64,000 nt of DNA from Luzula sylvatica (taxonomy: Eukaryota; Streptophyta; Magnoliopsida; Poales; Juncaceae), in assembly GCA_946800325.1 (NCBI GenBank), contig OX326959.1:28905115-28969114 (forward strand), in the 5' to 3' direction. The notes beneath the pieces were generated by a model that did not search any database, was not told where the DNA came from, and worked only from the letters and a program-made list of their open reading frames with translations. Below, in pieces: positions 1 through 13,264 of the stretch; position 1 is the stretch's first letter; every line of letters begins with the position of its first letter. The position numbers and the translations under genes were made by a program.

Positions 1-1113
1 TATGTAGTAAATGATGCGATACAAATGATCTCAAAACACGTTATTTGAACTCCTCAAAACGTTAAAATCTTGTTTTGAATCGAAAAACAAACTTTCTTAG
101 TGTATGTGAAATTTGGTGAAAAGTTACGTTGTAAAAGATACGATACAAATGATCTCAAAACACGTTATTTGAACTCCACAAAGCATTAAAATCTTGTTTT
201 CAATCGAAAAATAAACTTACTTAGTGTATGTGAAATTTGGTGAAAAGTTATGTAGTAAAAGATACGATACAAATGAACTCAAAACACGTTGTTTGAACTC
301 CACAAAGCGTTAAAATCTTGTTTTGAATCGAAAAACAAACTTTCTTAGTGTTTGTGAAATTTGGTGAAAAGTTATGTAGTAAAAGATACGATACAAATGA
401 TCTCAAAACACGTTATTTGAACTCCACAAAGCGTTAAAATCTTGTTTTCAATCGAAAAACAAACTTACTTAGTGTTTGTGAAATTTGGTGAAAAGTTATG
501 TAGTAAAAGATACGATAAAAATGATCTCAAAACACGTTATTTGAACTCCTCAAAGCGTTAAAATCTTGTTTTGAATCAAAAAACAAACTTTCTTAGTGTA
601 TGTGAAATTTGGTAAAAAGTTACGTAGTAAAAGATACGATACAAATGATCTCAAAACACGTTATTTGAACTCCACAAAGCATTAAAATCTTGTTTTCAAT
701 CGAAAAACAAACTTACTTAGTGTTTGTGAAATTTGGTGAAAAGTTATGTAGTAAAATATACGATACAAATGATCTCAAAACACGTTATTTGAACTCCTCA
801 GAGCGTTAAAATCTTGTTTTGAATCGAAAAACAAACTTACTTAGTGTTTGTGAAATTTGGTGAAAAGTTATGTAGTAAAAGATGCGATACAAATGATCTC
901 AAAACATGTTATTTGAACTCCTCAAAGCGTTAAAATCTTGTTTTGAATCGAAAAACAAACTTTCTTAGTGTTTGTGAAATTTGGTGAAAAGTTATGTAGT
1001 AAAATATACGATACAAATGATCTCAAAACACGTTATTTGAACTCCTCAGAGCGTTAAAATCTTGTTTTGAATCGAAAAACAAACTTCATAGTGTTTGTGA
1101 AATTTGGTGAAAA
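1..1113 (+). repeat. Nine-monomer block, first copy
   Basis: The first six monomers (1-742) recur at 1114-1857 in the same order: GATGCG with CTCAAAACG, then ACGTTGT with AAGCAT and AAAAATAAAC, then GAACTC with CGTTGTTT, and so on. The last three (743-1113) are the series TATACG/CAGAGCG, GATGCG/CATG, TATACG/CAGAGCG/TTCATAG, which also occurs at 4834-5205 and 6941-7312. The first monomer alone reads GTAAATGATGCG. The block enters the window already in progress. Confidence 0.8.
991..1113 (+). repeat. 123-bp monomer with a 1-base deletion
   Basis: This monomer reads AAACTTCATAG where its sister monomers read AAACTTTCATAG (compare about 5170 and 7280). It is one of only two length-changing events I found, and it shifts the grid from 124k-1 to 124k-2. 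Because the lost base is one T of a run, a sequencing or assembly error is as plausible as a real mutation. Confidence 0.85.
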
Positions 1114-2695
1114 GTTATGTAGTAAAAGATGCGATACAAATGATCTCAAAACACGTTATTTGAACTCCTCAAAACGTTAAAATCTTGTTTTGAATCGAAA
1201 AACAAACTTTCTTAGTGTATGTGAAATTTGGTGAAAAGTTACGTTGTAAAAGATACGATACAAATGATCTCAAAACACGTTATTTGAACTCCACAAAGCA
1301 TTAAAATCTTGTTTTCAATCGAAAAATAAACTTACTTAGTGTATGTGAAATTTGGTGAAAAGTTATGTAGTAAAAGATACGATACAAATGAACTCAAAAC
1401 ACGTTGTTTGAACTCCACAAAGCGTTAAAATGTTGTTTTGAATCGAAAAACAAACTTTCTTAGTGTTTGTGAAATTTGGTTAAAAGTTATGTAGTAAAAG
1501 ATACGATACAAATGATCTCAAAACACGTTATTTGAACTCCACAAAGCGTTAAAATCTTGTTTTCAATCGAAAAACAAACTTACTTAGTGTTTGTGAAATT
1601 TGGTGAAAAGTTATGTAGTAAAAGATACGATAAAAATGATCTCAAAACACGTTATTTGAACTCCTCAAAGCGTTAAAATCTTGTTTTGAATCAAAAAACA
1701 AACTTTCTTAGTGTATGTGAAATTTGGTAAAAAGTTACGTAGTAAAAGATACGATACAAATGATCTCAAAACACGTTATTTGAACTCCACAAAGCATTAA
1801 AATCTTGTTTTCAATCGAAAAACAAACTTACTTAGTGTTTGTGAAATTTGGTGAAAAGTTATGTAGTAAAAGATACGATAAAAATGAACTCAAAACACGT
1901 TATTTGATCTCCACAAAGCGTTAAAATCTTGTTTTGAATCGAAAAACAAACTATCTTAGTGTTTGTGAAATTTGGTGAAAAGTTATGTAGTAAAAGATAC
2001 GATACAAATGATCTCAAAACACGTTATTTGAACTCCACAAAGCGTTAAAATCTTGTTTTCAATCGAAAAACAAACTTACTTAGTGTTTGTTAAATTTGGT
2101 GAAAAGTTATGTAGTAAAAGATACGATACAAATGAACTCAAAACACGTTATTTGAACTCCACAAAGCGTTAAAATCTTGTTTTGAATCGAAAAACAAACT
2201 TTCTTAGTGTTTGTGAAATTTGGTGAAAAGTTATGTAGTAAAATATACGATACAAATGATCTCAAAACACGTTATTTGAACTCCTCAAAGCGTTAAAATC
2301 TTGTTTTGAATCGAAAAACAAACTTTCATAGTGTTTGTGAAATTTGGTGAAAAGTTATGTAGTAAAAGATGCGATACAAATGATCTCAAAACACGTTATT
2401 TGAACTCCTCAAAGCGTTAAAATCTTGTTTTGAATCGAAAAACAAACTTTCTTAGTGTTTGTGAAATTTGGTGAAAAGTTATGTAGTAAAATATACGATA
2501 CAAATGATCTCAAAACACGTTATTTGAACTCCTCAGAGCGTTAAAATCTTGTTTTGAATCGAAAAACAAACTTTCATAGTGTTTGTGAAATTTGGTGAAA
2601 AGTTATGTAGTAAAAGATGCGATACAAATGATCTCAAAACACGTTATTTGAACTCCTCAAAGCGTTAAAATCTTGTTTTGAATCGAAAAACAAAC
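1114..2695 (+). repeat. Thirteen-monomer block; copies at 7313 and 22937
   Basis: This block begins with the same six monomers as the window start and then runs through distinctive monomers: GATAAAAATGAACTC with TTTGATCTCC and ACTATCTT (1858), and GTTTGTTAAATTTGG (1982). The same order appears at 7313-8894 (offset 6199) and 22937-24518 (a further 15624). All three copies share the rare states, so they descend from one block by segmental duplication. They diverge in the 3' half of the monomer at 2602, where this copy changes to TTTCATATTG with GAAGTTTGG. Confidence 0.8.
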
Positions 2696-3717
2696 TTTCA
2701 TATTGTTTGTGAAGTTTGGTGAAAAGTTATGTAGTAAAAGATGCGATACAAATGATCTCAAAACATGTTATTTGAACTCCTCAAAGCGTTAATATCTTGT
2801 TTTCAATCGAAAAACAAACTTTCTTAGTGTATGTGAAATTTGGTGAAAAGTTATGTAGTAAAAGATACGATACAAATGATCTCAAAACACGTTATTTGAA
2901 CTCCACAAAGCGTTAAAATCTTCTTTTGAATCGAAAAACAAACTTTCTTAGTGTTTGTGAAATTTGGTGAAAAGTTATGTAGTAAAAGATACGATACAAA
3001 TGATCTCAAAACACGTTATTCGAACTCCACAAAGCGTTAAAATCTTGTTTTGAATCGAAAAACAAACTTTCTTAGTGTTTGTGAAATTTGGTGAAAATTT
3101 ATGTAGTAAAAGATACGATACAAATGATCTCAAAACACGTTATTTGAACTCCTCAAAGCGTTAAAATCTTGTTTTGAATCAAAAAACAAACTTTCTTAGT
3201 GTATGTGAAATTTGGTGAAAAGTTACGTAGTAAAAGATACGATACAAATGATCTCAAAACACGTTATTTGAACTCCACAAAGCATTAAAATCTTGTTTTC
3301 AATCGAAAAACAAACTTACTTAGTGTTTGTGAAATTTGGTGAAAAGTTATGTAGTAAAAGATACGATACAAATGATCTCAAAACACGTTATTTGAACTCC
3401 ACAAAGCGTTAAAATCTTGTTTTCAATCGAAAAACAAACTTACTTAGTGTTTGTGAAATTTGGTGAAAAGTTATGTAGTAAAAGATACGATACAAATGAA
3501 CTCAAAACACGTTATTTGAACTCCACAAAGCGTTAAAATCTTGTTTTGATTCGAAAAACAAACTTTCTTAGTGTTTGTGAAATTTGGTGAAAAGTTATGT
3601 AGTAAAATATACGATACAAATGATCTCAAAACACGTTATTTGAACTCCTCAAGGCGTTAAAATCTTGTTTTGAATCGAAAAACAAACTTACTTAGTGTTT
3701 GTGAAATTTGGTGAAAA
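2696..3717 (+). repeat. Monomers related to the 11.6-12.3 kb segment
   Basis: From the GAAGTTTGG monomer end near 2712, the order of classes is CATG with TTAATAT, then TTATTCG, then TTTATGTAG, then GAATCA with GTATG, then ACGTAG with AAGCAT. This parallels 11617-12272 at an offset of 8927 bases. A private change here is CTTCTTTTG at about 2921. The last monomers (3470 and 3594) carry GATTCG and CTCAAGGCG. Confidence 0.7.
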
Positions 3718-5205
3718 GTTATGTATTAAAAGATACGACACAAATGATCTCAAAACACGTTATTTGAACTCCTCAAAACGCTAAAATCTTGTTTTGAATC
3801 GAAAAACAAACTTACTTAGTGTTTGTGAAATTTGGTGAAAAGTTATGTAGTAAAAGATACGATACAAATGATCTCAAAACACGTTATTCGAACTCCTCAA
3901 AACGCTAAAATCTTGTTTTGAATCGAAAAACAAACTTACTTAGTGTTTGTGAAATTTGGTGAAAAGTTATGTAGTAAAAGATAAGATAAAAATGAACTCA
4001 AAACACGTTATTTGAACTCCACAAAGCGTTAAAATCTTGTTTTCAATCGAAAAACAAACTTACTTAGTGTTTGTGAAATTTGGTGAAAAGTTATGTAGTA
4101 AAAGATACGATATAAATGAACTCAAAACACGTTATTTGAACTCCACAAAGCGTTAAAATCTTGTTTTCAATCGAAAAACAAACTTACTTAGTGTTTGTGA
4201 AATTTGGTGAAAAGTTATGTAGTACAAGATACGATACAAATGAACTCAAAACACGTTATTTGAACTCCACAAAGCGTTAAAATCTTATTTTGATTCGAAA
4301 AACAAACTTTCTTAGTGTTTGTGAAATTTGGTGAAAAGTTATGTAGTAAAAGATACGATACAAATGATCTCAAAACACGTTATTTGAACTCCACAAAGCA
4401 TTAAAATCTTGTTTTCAATCGAAAAACAAACTTACTTAGTGTCTGTGAAATTTGGTGAAAAGTTATGTAGTAAAAGATACGATACAAATGAACTCAAAAC
4501 ACGTTATTTGAACTCCACAAAGCGTTAAAATCTTGTTTTGAATCGAAAAACAAACTTTCTTAGTGTTTGTGAAATTTGGTGAAAAGTTATGTAGTAAAAG
4601 ATACGATACAAATGATCTCAAAACACGTTATTTGAACTCCACAAAGCGTTAAAATCTTGTTTTCAATCGAAAAACAAACTTACTTAGTGTTTGTGAAATT
4701 TGGTGAAAAGTTATGTAGTAAAAGATACGATACAAATGAACTCAAAACACGTTATTTGAACTCCACAAAGCGTTAAAATCTTGTTTTGAATCGAAAAACA
4801 AACTTTCTTAGTGTTTGTGAAATTTGGTGAAAAGTTATGTAGTAAAATATACGATACAAATGATCTCAAAACACGTTATTTGAACTCCTCAGAGCGTTAA
4901 AATCTTGTTTTGAATCGAAAAACAAACTTACTTAGTGTTTGTGAAATTTGGTGAAAAGTTATGTAGTAAAAGATGCGATACAAATGATCTCAAAACATGT
5001 TATTTGAACTCCTCAAAGCGTTAAAATCTTGTTTTGAATCGAAAAACAAACTTTCTTAGTGTTTGTGAAATTTGGTGAAAAGTTATGTAGTAAAATATAC
5101 GATACAAATGATCTCAAAACACGTTATTTGAACTCCTCAGAGCGTTAAAATCTTGTTTTGAATCGAAAAACAAACTTTCATAGTGTTTGTGAAATTTGGT
5201 GAAAA
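3718..5205 (+). repeat. Twelve-monomer block, copied at 5702
   Basis: Diagnostic monomers in order are GTATTAAAAG with GACAC (3718), TTATTCG with AAAACGC (3842), GATAAGATAAAAATG (3966), GATATAAATG (4090), GTAGTACAAG with CTTATTTTGATTCG (4214), and one ending GTGTCTGTG (4338). The same order is at 5702-7312, where one monomer is added. The first five classes also recur near 17233, 18721 and 21325. Confidence 0.8.
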
Positions 5206-5701
5206 GTTATGTAGTAAAAGATGCGATACAAATGATCTCAAAACACGTTATTCGAACTCCACAAATCGTTAATATCTTGTTTTGAATCGAAAAAAAAACT
5301 TTCTTAGTGTTTGTGAAATTTGGTGAAAAGTTATGTAGTAAAAGATACGATACAAATGATCTCAAAACACGTTATTCGAACTCCTCAAAGCGTTAAAATC
5401 TTGTTTTGAATCGAAAAACAAACTTTCTTAGTGTTTGTGAAATTTGGTGAAAAGTTATGTAGTAAAAGATACGATACAAATGATCTAAAAACACGTTATT
5501 TGAACTCCTCAAGGCGCTAAAATCTTGTTTTGAATCGAAAAACAAAGTTTCTTAGTGTTTGTGAAATTTGGTGAAAAGTTATGTAGTAAAAGATACGATA
5601 CAAATGATCTCAAAACACGTTATTTGAACTCCACAAAGCGTTAAAATCTTGTTTTGAATCGAAAAACAAACTTTCTTAGTGTTTGTGAAATTTGGTGAAA
5701 A
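5206..5701 (+). repeat. Four-monomer linker; copies at 16.8 and 20.9 kb
   Basis: This segment contains the classes TTATTCG with ACAAATCGTTAATAT and a run of A in place of AAAAACAAAC (5206), then GATCTAAAAACACG with CTCAAGGCGC and ACAAAGTTTC (5454). The same order lies at 16737-17232 and 20829-21324. The rare GATCTAAAAA and ACAAAGTTTC states show common descent. Confidence 0.8.
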
Positions 5702-7312
5702 GTTATGTATTAAAAGATACGACACAAATGATCTCAAAACACGTTATTTGAACTCCTCAAAACGCTAAAATCTTGTTTTGAATCGAAAAACAAACTTACT
5801 TAGTGTTTGTGAAATTTGGTGAAAAGTTATGTAGTAAAAGATACGATACAAATGATCTCAAAACACGTTATTCGAACTCCTCAAAACGCTAAAATCTTGT
5901 TTTGAATCGAAAAACAAACTTACTTAGTGTTTGTGAAATTTGGTGAAAAGTTATGTAGTAAAAGATACGATACAAATGATCTCAAAACACGTTATTCGAA
6001 CTCCTCAAAACGCTAAAATCTTGTTTGAATCGAAAAACAAACTTACTTAGTGTTTGTGAAATTTGGTGAAAAGTTATGTAGTAAAAGATAAGATAAAAAT
6101 GAACTCAAAACACGTTATTTGAACTCCACAAAGCGTTAAAATCTTGTTTTCAATCGAAAAACAAACTTACTTAGTGTTTGTGAAATTTGGTGAAAAGTTA
6201 TGTAGTAAAAGATACGATATAAATGAACTCAAAACACGTTATTTGAACTCCACAAAGCGTTAAAATCTTGTTTTCAATCGAAAAACAAACTTACTTAGTG
6301 TTTGTGAAATTTGGTGAAAAGTTATGTAGTACAAGATACGATACAAATGAACTCAAAACACGTTATTTGAACTCCACAAAGCGTTAAAATCTTATTTTGA
6401 TTCGAAAAACAAACTTTCTTAGTGTTTGTGAAATTTGGTGAAAAGTTATGTAGTAAAAGATACGATACAAATGATCTCAAAACACGTTATTTGAACTCCA
6501 CAAAGCATTAAAATCTTGTTTTCAATCGAAAAACAACCTTACTTAGTGTCTGTGAAATTTGGTGAAAAGTTATGTAGTAAAAGATACGATACAAATGAAC
6601 TCAAAACACGTTATTTGAACTCCACAAAGCGTTAAAATCTTGTTTTGAATCGAAAAACAAACTTTCTTAGTGTTTGTGAAATTTGGTGAAAAGTTATGTA
6701 GTAAAAGATACGATACAAATGATCTCAAAACACGTTATTTGAACTCCACAAAGCGTTAAAATCTTGTTTTCAATCGAAAAACAAACTTACTTAGTGTTTG
6801 TGAAATTTGGTGAAAAGTTATGTAGTAAAAGATACGATACAAATGAACTCAAAACACGTTATTTGAACTCCACAAAGCGTTAAAATCTTGTTTTGAATCG
6901 AAAAACAAACTTTCTTAGTGTTTGTGAAATTTGGTGAAAAGTTATGTAGTAAAATATACGATACAAATGATCTCAAAACACGTTATTTGAACTCCTCAGA
7001 ACGTTAAAATCTTGTTTTGAATCGAAAAACAAACTTACTTAGTGTTTGTGAAATTTGGTGAAAAGTTATGTAGTAAAAGATGCGATACAAATGATCTCAA
7101 AACATGTTATTTGAACTCCTCAAAGCGTTAAAATCTTGTTTTGAATCGAAAAACAAACTTTCTTAGTGTTTGTGAAATTTGGTGAAAAGTTATGTAGTAA
7201 AATATACGATACAAATGATCTCAAAACACGTTATTTGAACTCCTCAGAGCGTTAAAATCTTGTTTTGAATCGAAAAACAAACTTTCATAGTGTTTGTGAA
7301 ATTTGGTGAAAA
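5702..7312 (+). repeat. Thirteen-monomer block, second copy
   Basis: This is the copy of 3718-5205 at offset 1984, changing to 2107 after the additional 123-base monomer at 5950. It retains GTATTAAAAG, GATATAAATG, GTAGTACAAG and GTGTCTGTG in the same order. Private changes include CAGAACG (about 6995) and ACAACCTTAC (about 6533). It runs directly into the block starting at 7313, and the two together are duplicated about 15.6 kb downstream. Confidence 0.8.
5950..6072 (+). repeat. 123-bp monomer, extra copy with a 1-base deletion
   Basis: This monomer reads CTTGTTTGAATC instead of CTTGTTTTGAATC, which shifts the grid to 124k-3. It is also an additional copy. Here the class with TTATTCG and CTCAAAACGC occurs twice in succession (5826 and 5950), whereas the sister block at 3718-5205 has it once (3842). 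The copy 15.6 kb downstream (21573-21696) has the extra monomer at full length, so the deletion is specific to this copy. Confidence 0.85.
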
Positions 7313-8894
7313 GTTATGTAGTAAAAGATGCGATACAAATGATCTCAAAACACGTTATTTGAACTCCTCAAAACGTTAAAATCTTGTTTTGAATCGAAAA
7401 ACAAACTTTCTTAGTGTATGTGAAATTTGGTGAAAAGTTACGTTGTAAAAGATACGATACAAATGATCTCAAAACACGTTATTTGAACTCCACAAAGCAT
7501 TAAAATCTTGTTTTCAATCGAAAAATAAACTTACTTAGTGTATGTGAAATTTGGTGAAAAGTTATGTAGTAAAAGATACGATACAAATGAACTCAAAACA
7601 CGTTGTTTGAACTGCACAAAGCGTTAAAATCTTGTTTTGAATCGAAAAACAAACTTTCTTAGTGTTTGTGAAATTTGGTGAAAAGTTATGTAGTAAAAGA
7701 TACGATACAAATGATCTCAAAACACGTTATTTGAACTCCACAAAGCGTTAAAATCTTGTTTTCAATCGAAAAACAAACTTACTTAGTGTTTGTGAAATTT
7801 GGTGAAAAGTTATGTAGTAAAAGATACGATACAAATGATCTCAAAACACGTTATTTGAACTCCTCAAAGCGTTAAAATCTTGTTTTGAATCAAAAAACAA
7901 ACTTTCTTAGTGTATGTGAAATTTGGTAAAAAGTTACGTAGTAAAAGATACGATACAAATGATCTCAAAACACGTTATTTGAACTCCACAAAGCATTAAA
8001 ATCTTGTTTTCAATCGAAAAACAAACTTACTTAGTGTTTGTGAAATTTGGTGAAAAGTTATGTAGTAAAAGATACGATAAAAATGAACTCAAAACACGTT
8101 ATTTGATCTCCACAAAGCGTTAAAATCTTGTTTTGAATCGAAAAACAAACTATCTTAGTGTTTGTGAAATTTGGTGAAAAGTTATGTAGTAAAAGATACG
8201 ATACAAATGATCTCAAAACACGTTATTTGAACTCCACAAAGCGTTAAAATCTTGTTTTCAATCGAAAAACAAACTTACTTAGTGTTTGTTAAATTTGGTG
8301 AAAAGTTATGTAGTAAAAGATACGATACAAATGAACTCAAAACACGTTATTTGAACTCCACAAAGCGTTAAAATCTTGTTTTGAATCGAAAAACAAACTT
8401 TCTTAGTGTTTGTGAAATTTGGTGAAAAGTTATGTAGTAAAATATACGATACAAATGATCTCAAAACACGTTATTTGAACTCCTCAAAGCGTTAAAATCT
8501 TGTTTTGAATCGAAAAACAAACTTTCATAGTGTTTGTGAAATTTGGTGAAAAGTTATGTAGTAAAAGATGCGATACAAATGATCTCAAAACACGTTATTT
8601 GAACTCCTCAAAGCGTTAAAATCTTGTTTTGAATCGAAAAACAAACTTTCTTAGTGTTTGTGAAATTTGGTGAAAAGTTATGTAGTAAAATATACGATAC
8701 AAATGATCTCAAAACACGTTATTTGAACTCCTCAGAGCGTTAAAATCTTGTTTTGAATCGAAAAACAAACTTTCATAGTGTTTGTGAAATTTGGTGAAAA
8801 GTTATGTAGTAAAAGATGCGATACAAATGATCTCAAAACACGTTATTTGAACTCCTCAAAGCGTTAAAATCTTGTTTTGAATCGAAAAACAAAC
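7313..8894 (+). repeat. Thirteen-monomer block, second copy
   Basis: This copy matches 1114-2695 at offset 6199, including ACGTTGT, CGTTGTTT, TTTGATCTCC, ACTATCTT and GTTTGTTAAA. It differs in a few bases, such as GAACTGCAC near 7610 and GATACAAATG where the first copy has GATAAAAATG. At the end it changes to TTTCTTAGTGTATG and enters different monomers. Confidence 0.8.
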
Positions 8895-10288
8895 TTTCTT
8901 AGTGTATGTGAAATTTGGTGAAAAGTTACGTAGTAAAAGATACGATACAAATGATCTCAAAACACGTTATTCGAACTCCACAAATCGTTAATATCTTGTT
9001 TTGAATCGAAAAAAAAACTTTCTTAGTGTTTGTGAAATTTGGTGAAAATTTATGTAGTAAAAGATACGATACAAATGATCTCAAAACGCGTTATTTGAAC
9101 TCCTCAAAGCGTTAAAATCTTGTTTTGAATCGAAAAACAAACTTTCTTAGTGTATGTGAAATTTGGTGAAAAGTTACGTAGTAAAAGATACGATACAAAT
9201 GATCTCAAAACACGTTATTTGAACTCCACAAAGCATTAAAATCTTGTTTTCAATCGAAAAACAAACTTACTTAGTGTTTGTGAAATTTGGTGAAAAGTTA
9301 TGTAGTAAAAGATACGATACAAATGAACTCAAAACACGTTATTTGAACTCCACAAAGTGTTAAAATCTTGTTTTGAATCGAAAAACAAACTTTCTTAGTG
9401 TTTCTGAAATTTGGTGAAAAGTTATGTAGTAAAATATACGATACAAATGATCTCAAAACACGTTATTGGAACTCCACAAAGCGTTAAAATCTTGTTTTCA
9501 ATCGAAAAACAAACTTACTTAGTGTTTGTGAAATTTGGTGAAAAGTTATGTAGTAAAAGATACGATACAAATGAACTCAAAACACGTTATTTGAACTCCA
9601 CAAAGTGTTAAAATCTTTTTTTGAATCGAAAAACAAACTTTCTTAGTGTTTGTGAAATTTGGTGAAAAGTTATGTAGTAAAATATACGATACAAATGATC
9701 TCAAAACACGTTATTTGAACTCCTCAAAGTGTTAAAATCTTGTTTTGAATCGAAAAACAAACTTTCATAGTGTTTGTGAAATTTGGTGAAAAGTTATGTA
9801 GTAAAAGATGCGATACAAATGATCTCAAAACATGTTATTTGAACTCCTCAAAGCGTTAATATCTTGTTTTCAATCGAAAAACAAACTTTCTTAGCGTATG
9901 TGAAATTTGGTGAAAAGTTATGTAGTAAAAGATACGATACAAATGATCTCAAAACACGTTATTTGATCTCCACAAAGCGTTAAAATCTTGTTTTGAATCG
10001 AAAAACAAACTTTCTTAGTGTTTGTGAAATTTGTTGAAAAGTTATGTAGTAAAAGATACGATACAAATGATCTCAAAACACGTTATTCGAACACCACAAA
10101 GCGTTAAAATCTTGTTTTGAATCGAAAAACAAACTTTCTTAGTGTTTGTGAAATTTGGTGAAAATTTATGTAGTAAAAGATACGATACAAATGATCTCAA
10201 AACACGTTATTTGAACTCCTCAAAGCGTTAAAATCTTGTTTTGAATCAAAAAACAAACTTTCTTAGTGTATGTGAAATTTGGTGAAAA
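8895..10288 (+). repeat. Linker carrying the CTCAAAACGCG and TTTCTGAAAT markers
   Basis: Eleven monomers. Markers are ACAAATCGTTAATAT (8925), CTCAAAACGCG (9049), TTTCTGAAAT (near 9401), the position-48 G variant on a TATACG background (9421), CTTTTTTTGAATC (about 9616) and GAACACC (about 10091). The same order is found near 24549-25912 and, in part, 33725-34260 and 37817-39180. TTAGCGTATG at about 9895 is private to this copy. Confidence 0.75.
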
Positions 10289-13264
10289 GTTACGTAGTAA
10301 AAGATACGATACAAATGATCTCAAAACACGTTATTTGAACTCCACAAAGCGTTAAAATCTTGTTTTGAATCGAAAAACAAACTTTCTTAGTGTTTGTGAA
10401 ATTTGGTGAAAAGTTATGTAGTAAAAGATACGATACAAATGATCTCAAAACACGTTATTGGAACTCCACAAAGCGTTAAAATCTTGTTTTCAATCGAAAA
10501 ACAAACTTACTTAGTGTTTGTGAAATTTGGTGAAAAGTTATGTAGTAAAAGATACGATACAAATGAACTCAAAACACGTTATTTGAACTCCACAAAGTGT
10601 TAAAATCTTGTTTTGAATCGAAAAACAAACTTTCATTGTGTTTGTGAAATTTGGTGAAAAGTTATGTAGTAAAAGATGCGATACAAATGATCTCAAAACA
10701 TGTTATTTGAACTCCTCAAAGCGTTAATATCTTGTTTTCAATCGAAAAACAAACTTTCTTAGTGTTTGTGAAATTTGGTGAAAAGTTATGTAGTAAAAGA
10801 TACGATACAAATGAACTCAAAACACGTTATTTGAACTCCACAAAGTGTTAAAATCTTGTTTTGAATCGAAAAACAAACTTTCATAGTGTTTGTGAAATTT
10901 GGTGAAAAGTTATGTAGTAAAAGATGCGATACAAATGATCTCAAAACATGTTATTTGAACTCCTCAAAGCGTTAATATCTTGTTTTCAATCGAAAAACAA
11001 ACTTTCTTAGTGTTTGTGAAATATGGTGAAAAGTTATGTAGTAAAAGATACGATACAAATGAACTCAAAACACGTTATTTGAACACCTCAAAGCGTTAAA
11101 ATCTTGTTTTGAATCCAAAAACAAACTTTCTTAGTGTATGTGAAATTTGGTGAAAAGTTATGTAGTATAAGATGCGATACAAATGATCTCAAAACACGTT
11201 ATTTGAACTCCACAAAGCGTTAAAATCTTGTTTTGAATCGAAAAACAAACTTTCTTAGTGTTTGTGAAATTTGGTGAAAAGTTATGTAGTAAAAGATACG
11301 ATACAAATGATCTCAAAACATGTTATTGGAACTCCACAAAGCGTTAAAATCTTGTTTTCAATCGAAAAACAAACTTACTTAGTGTTTGTGAGATTTGGTG
11401 AAAAGTTATGTAGTAAAAGATACGATACAAATGAACTCAAAACACGTTATTTGAACTCCACAAAGTGTTAAAATCTTGTTTTGAATCGAAAAACAAACTT
11501 TCTTAGTGTTTGTGAAATTTGGTGAAAAGTTATGTAGTAAAATATACGATACAAATGATCTCAAAACACGTTATTTGAACTCCTCAAAGCGTTAAAATCT
11601 TGTTTTGAATCGAAAAACAAACTTTCATATTGTTTGTGAAGTTTGGTGAAAAGTTATGTAGTAAAAGATGCGATACAAATGATCTCAAAACATGTTATTT
11701 GAACTCCTCAAAGCGTTAATATCTTGTTTTCAATCGAAAAACAAACTTTCTTAGTGTATGTGAAATTTGGTGAAAAGTTATGTAGTAAAAGATACGATAC
11801 AAATGATCTCAAAACACGTTATTTGAACTCCACAAAGCGTTAAAATCTTGTTTTGAATCGAAAAACAAACTTTCTTAGTGTTTGTGCAATTTGGTGAAAA
11901 GTTATGTAGTAAAAGATACGATACAAATGATCTCAAAACACGTTATTCGAACTCCACAAAGAGTTAAAAGCTTGTTTTGAATCGAAAAACAAACTTTCTT
12001 AGTGTTTGTGAAATTTGGTGAAAATTTATGTAGTAAAAGATACGATACAAATGATCTCAAAACACGTTATTTGAACTCCTCAAAGCGTTAAAATCTTGTT
12101 TTGAATCAAAAAACAAACTTTCTTAGTGTATGTGAAATTTGGTGAAAAGTTACGTAGTAAAAGATACGATACAAATGATCTCAAAACACGTTATTTGAAC
12201 TCCACAAAGCATTAAAATCTTGTTTTGAATCGAAAAACAAACTTACTTAGTGTTTGTGAAATTTGGTGAAAAGTTATGTAGGTAAAGATACGATACAAAT
12301 GATCTCAAAACACGTTATTTGAACTCCACAAAGCGTTAAAATCTTGTTTTCAATCGAAAAACAAACTTACTTAGTGTTTGTGAAATTTGGTGAAAAGTTA
12401 TGTAGTAAAAGATACGATACAAATGAACTCAAAACACGTTATTTGAACTCCACAAAGCGTTAAAATCTTGTTTTGATTCGAAAAACAAACTTTCTTAGTG
12501 TTTGTGAAATTTGGTGAAAAGTTATGTAGTAAAATATATGATACAAATGATCTCAAAACACGTTATTTGAACTCCTCAGAGCGTTAAAATCTTGTTTTGA
12601 ATCGAAAAACAAACTTACTTAGTGTTTGTGAAATTTGGTGAAAAGTTATGTAGTAAAAGATGCGATACAAATGATCTCAAAACATGTTATTTGAACTCCT
12701 CAAAGCGTTAAAATCTTGTTTTGAATCGAAAAACAAACTTTCTTAGTGTTTGTGAAATTTGGTGAAAAGTTATGTAGTAAAATATACGATACAAATGATC
12801 TCAAAACACGTTATTTGAACTCCTCAGAGCGTTAAAATCTTGTTTTGAATCGAAAAACAAACTTACTTAGTGTTTGTGAAATTTGGTGAAAAGTTATGTA
12901 GTAAAAGATGTGATACAAATGATCTCAAAACATGTTATTTGAACTCCTCAAAGCGTTAAAATCTTGTTTTGAATCGAAAAACAATCTTTCTTAGTGTTTG
13001 TGAAATTTGGTGAAAAGTTATGTAGTAAAATATACGATACAAATGATCTCAAAACACGTTATTTGAACTCCTCAGAGCGTTAAAATCTTGTTTTGAATCG
13101 AAAAACAAACTTTCATAGTGTTTGTGAAATTTGGTGAAAAGTTATGTAGTAAAAGATGCGATACAAATGATCTCAAAACACGTTATTTGAACTCCTCAAA
13201 GCGTTAAAATCTTGTTTTGAATCGAAAAACAAACTTTCTTAGTGTATGTGAAATTTGGTGAAAA
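10289..13264 (+). repeat. 24-monomer unit (2976 bp), first copy
   Basis: This unit starts with an ACGTAG/ACAAAGCG monomer followed by two position-48 G variants seven monomers apart (10413 and 11281). Between them lie GAACTC/AAGTG and CATG/TTAATAT monomers in alternation, then GTAGTATAAG (11157). The start recurs exactly 2976 bases on, at 13265. The later part contains GTTTGTGCAATTTGG (about 11881), ACAAAGAGTTAAAAGC, and GTAGGTAAAG (about 12281). These markers are shared with the 15.2-20 kb region. Confidence 0.8.

Noticed and set aside
12281..12296. GTAGGTAAAG as an indel pair creating a splice donor-like site
   Set aside because: It is a length-neutral variant of GTAGTAAAAG found in four related monomers (about 12281, 15751, 18479 and 19843). 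No exon or coding context exists.
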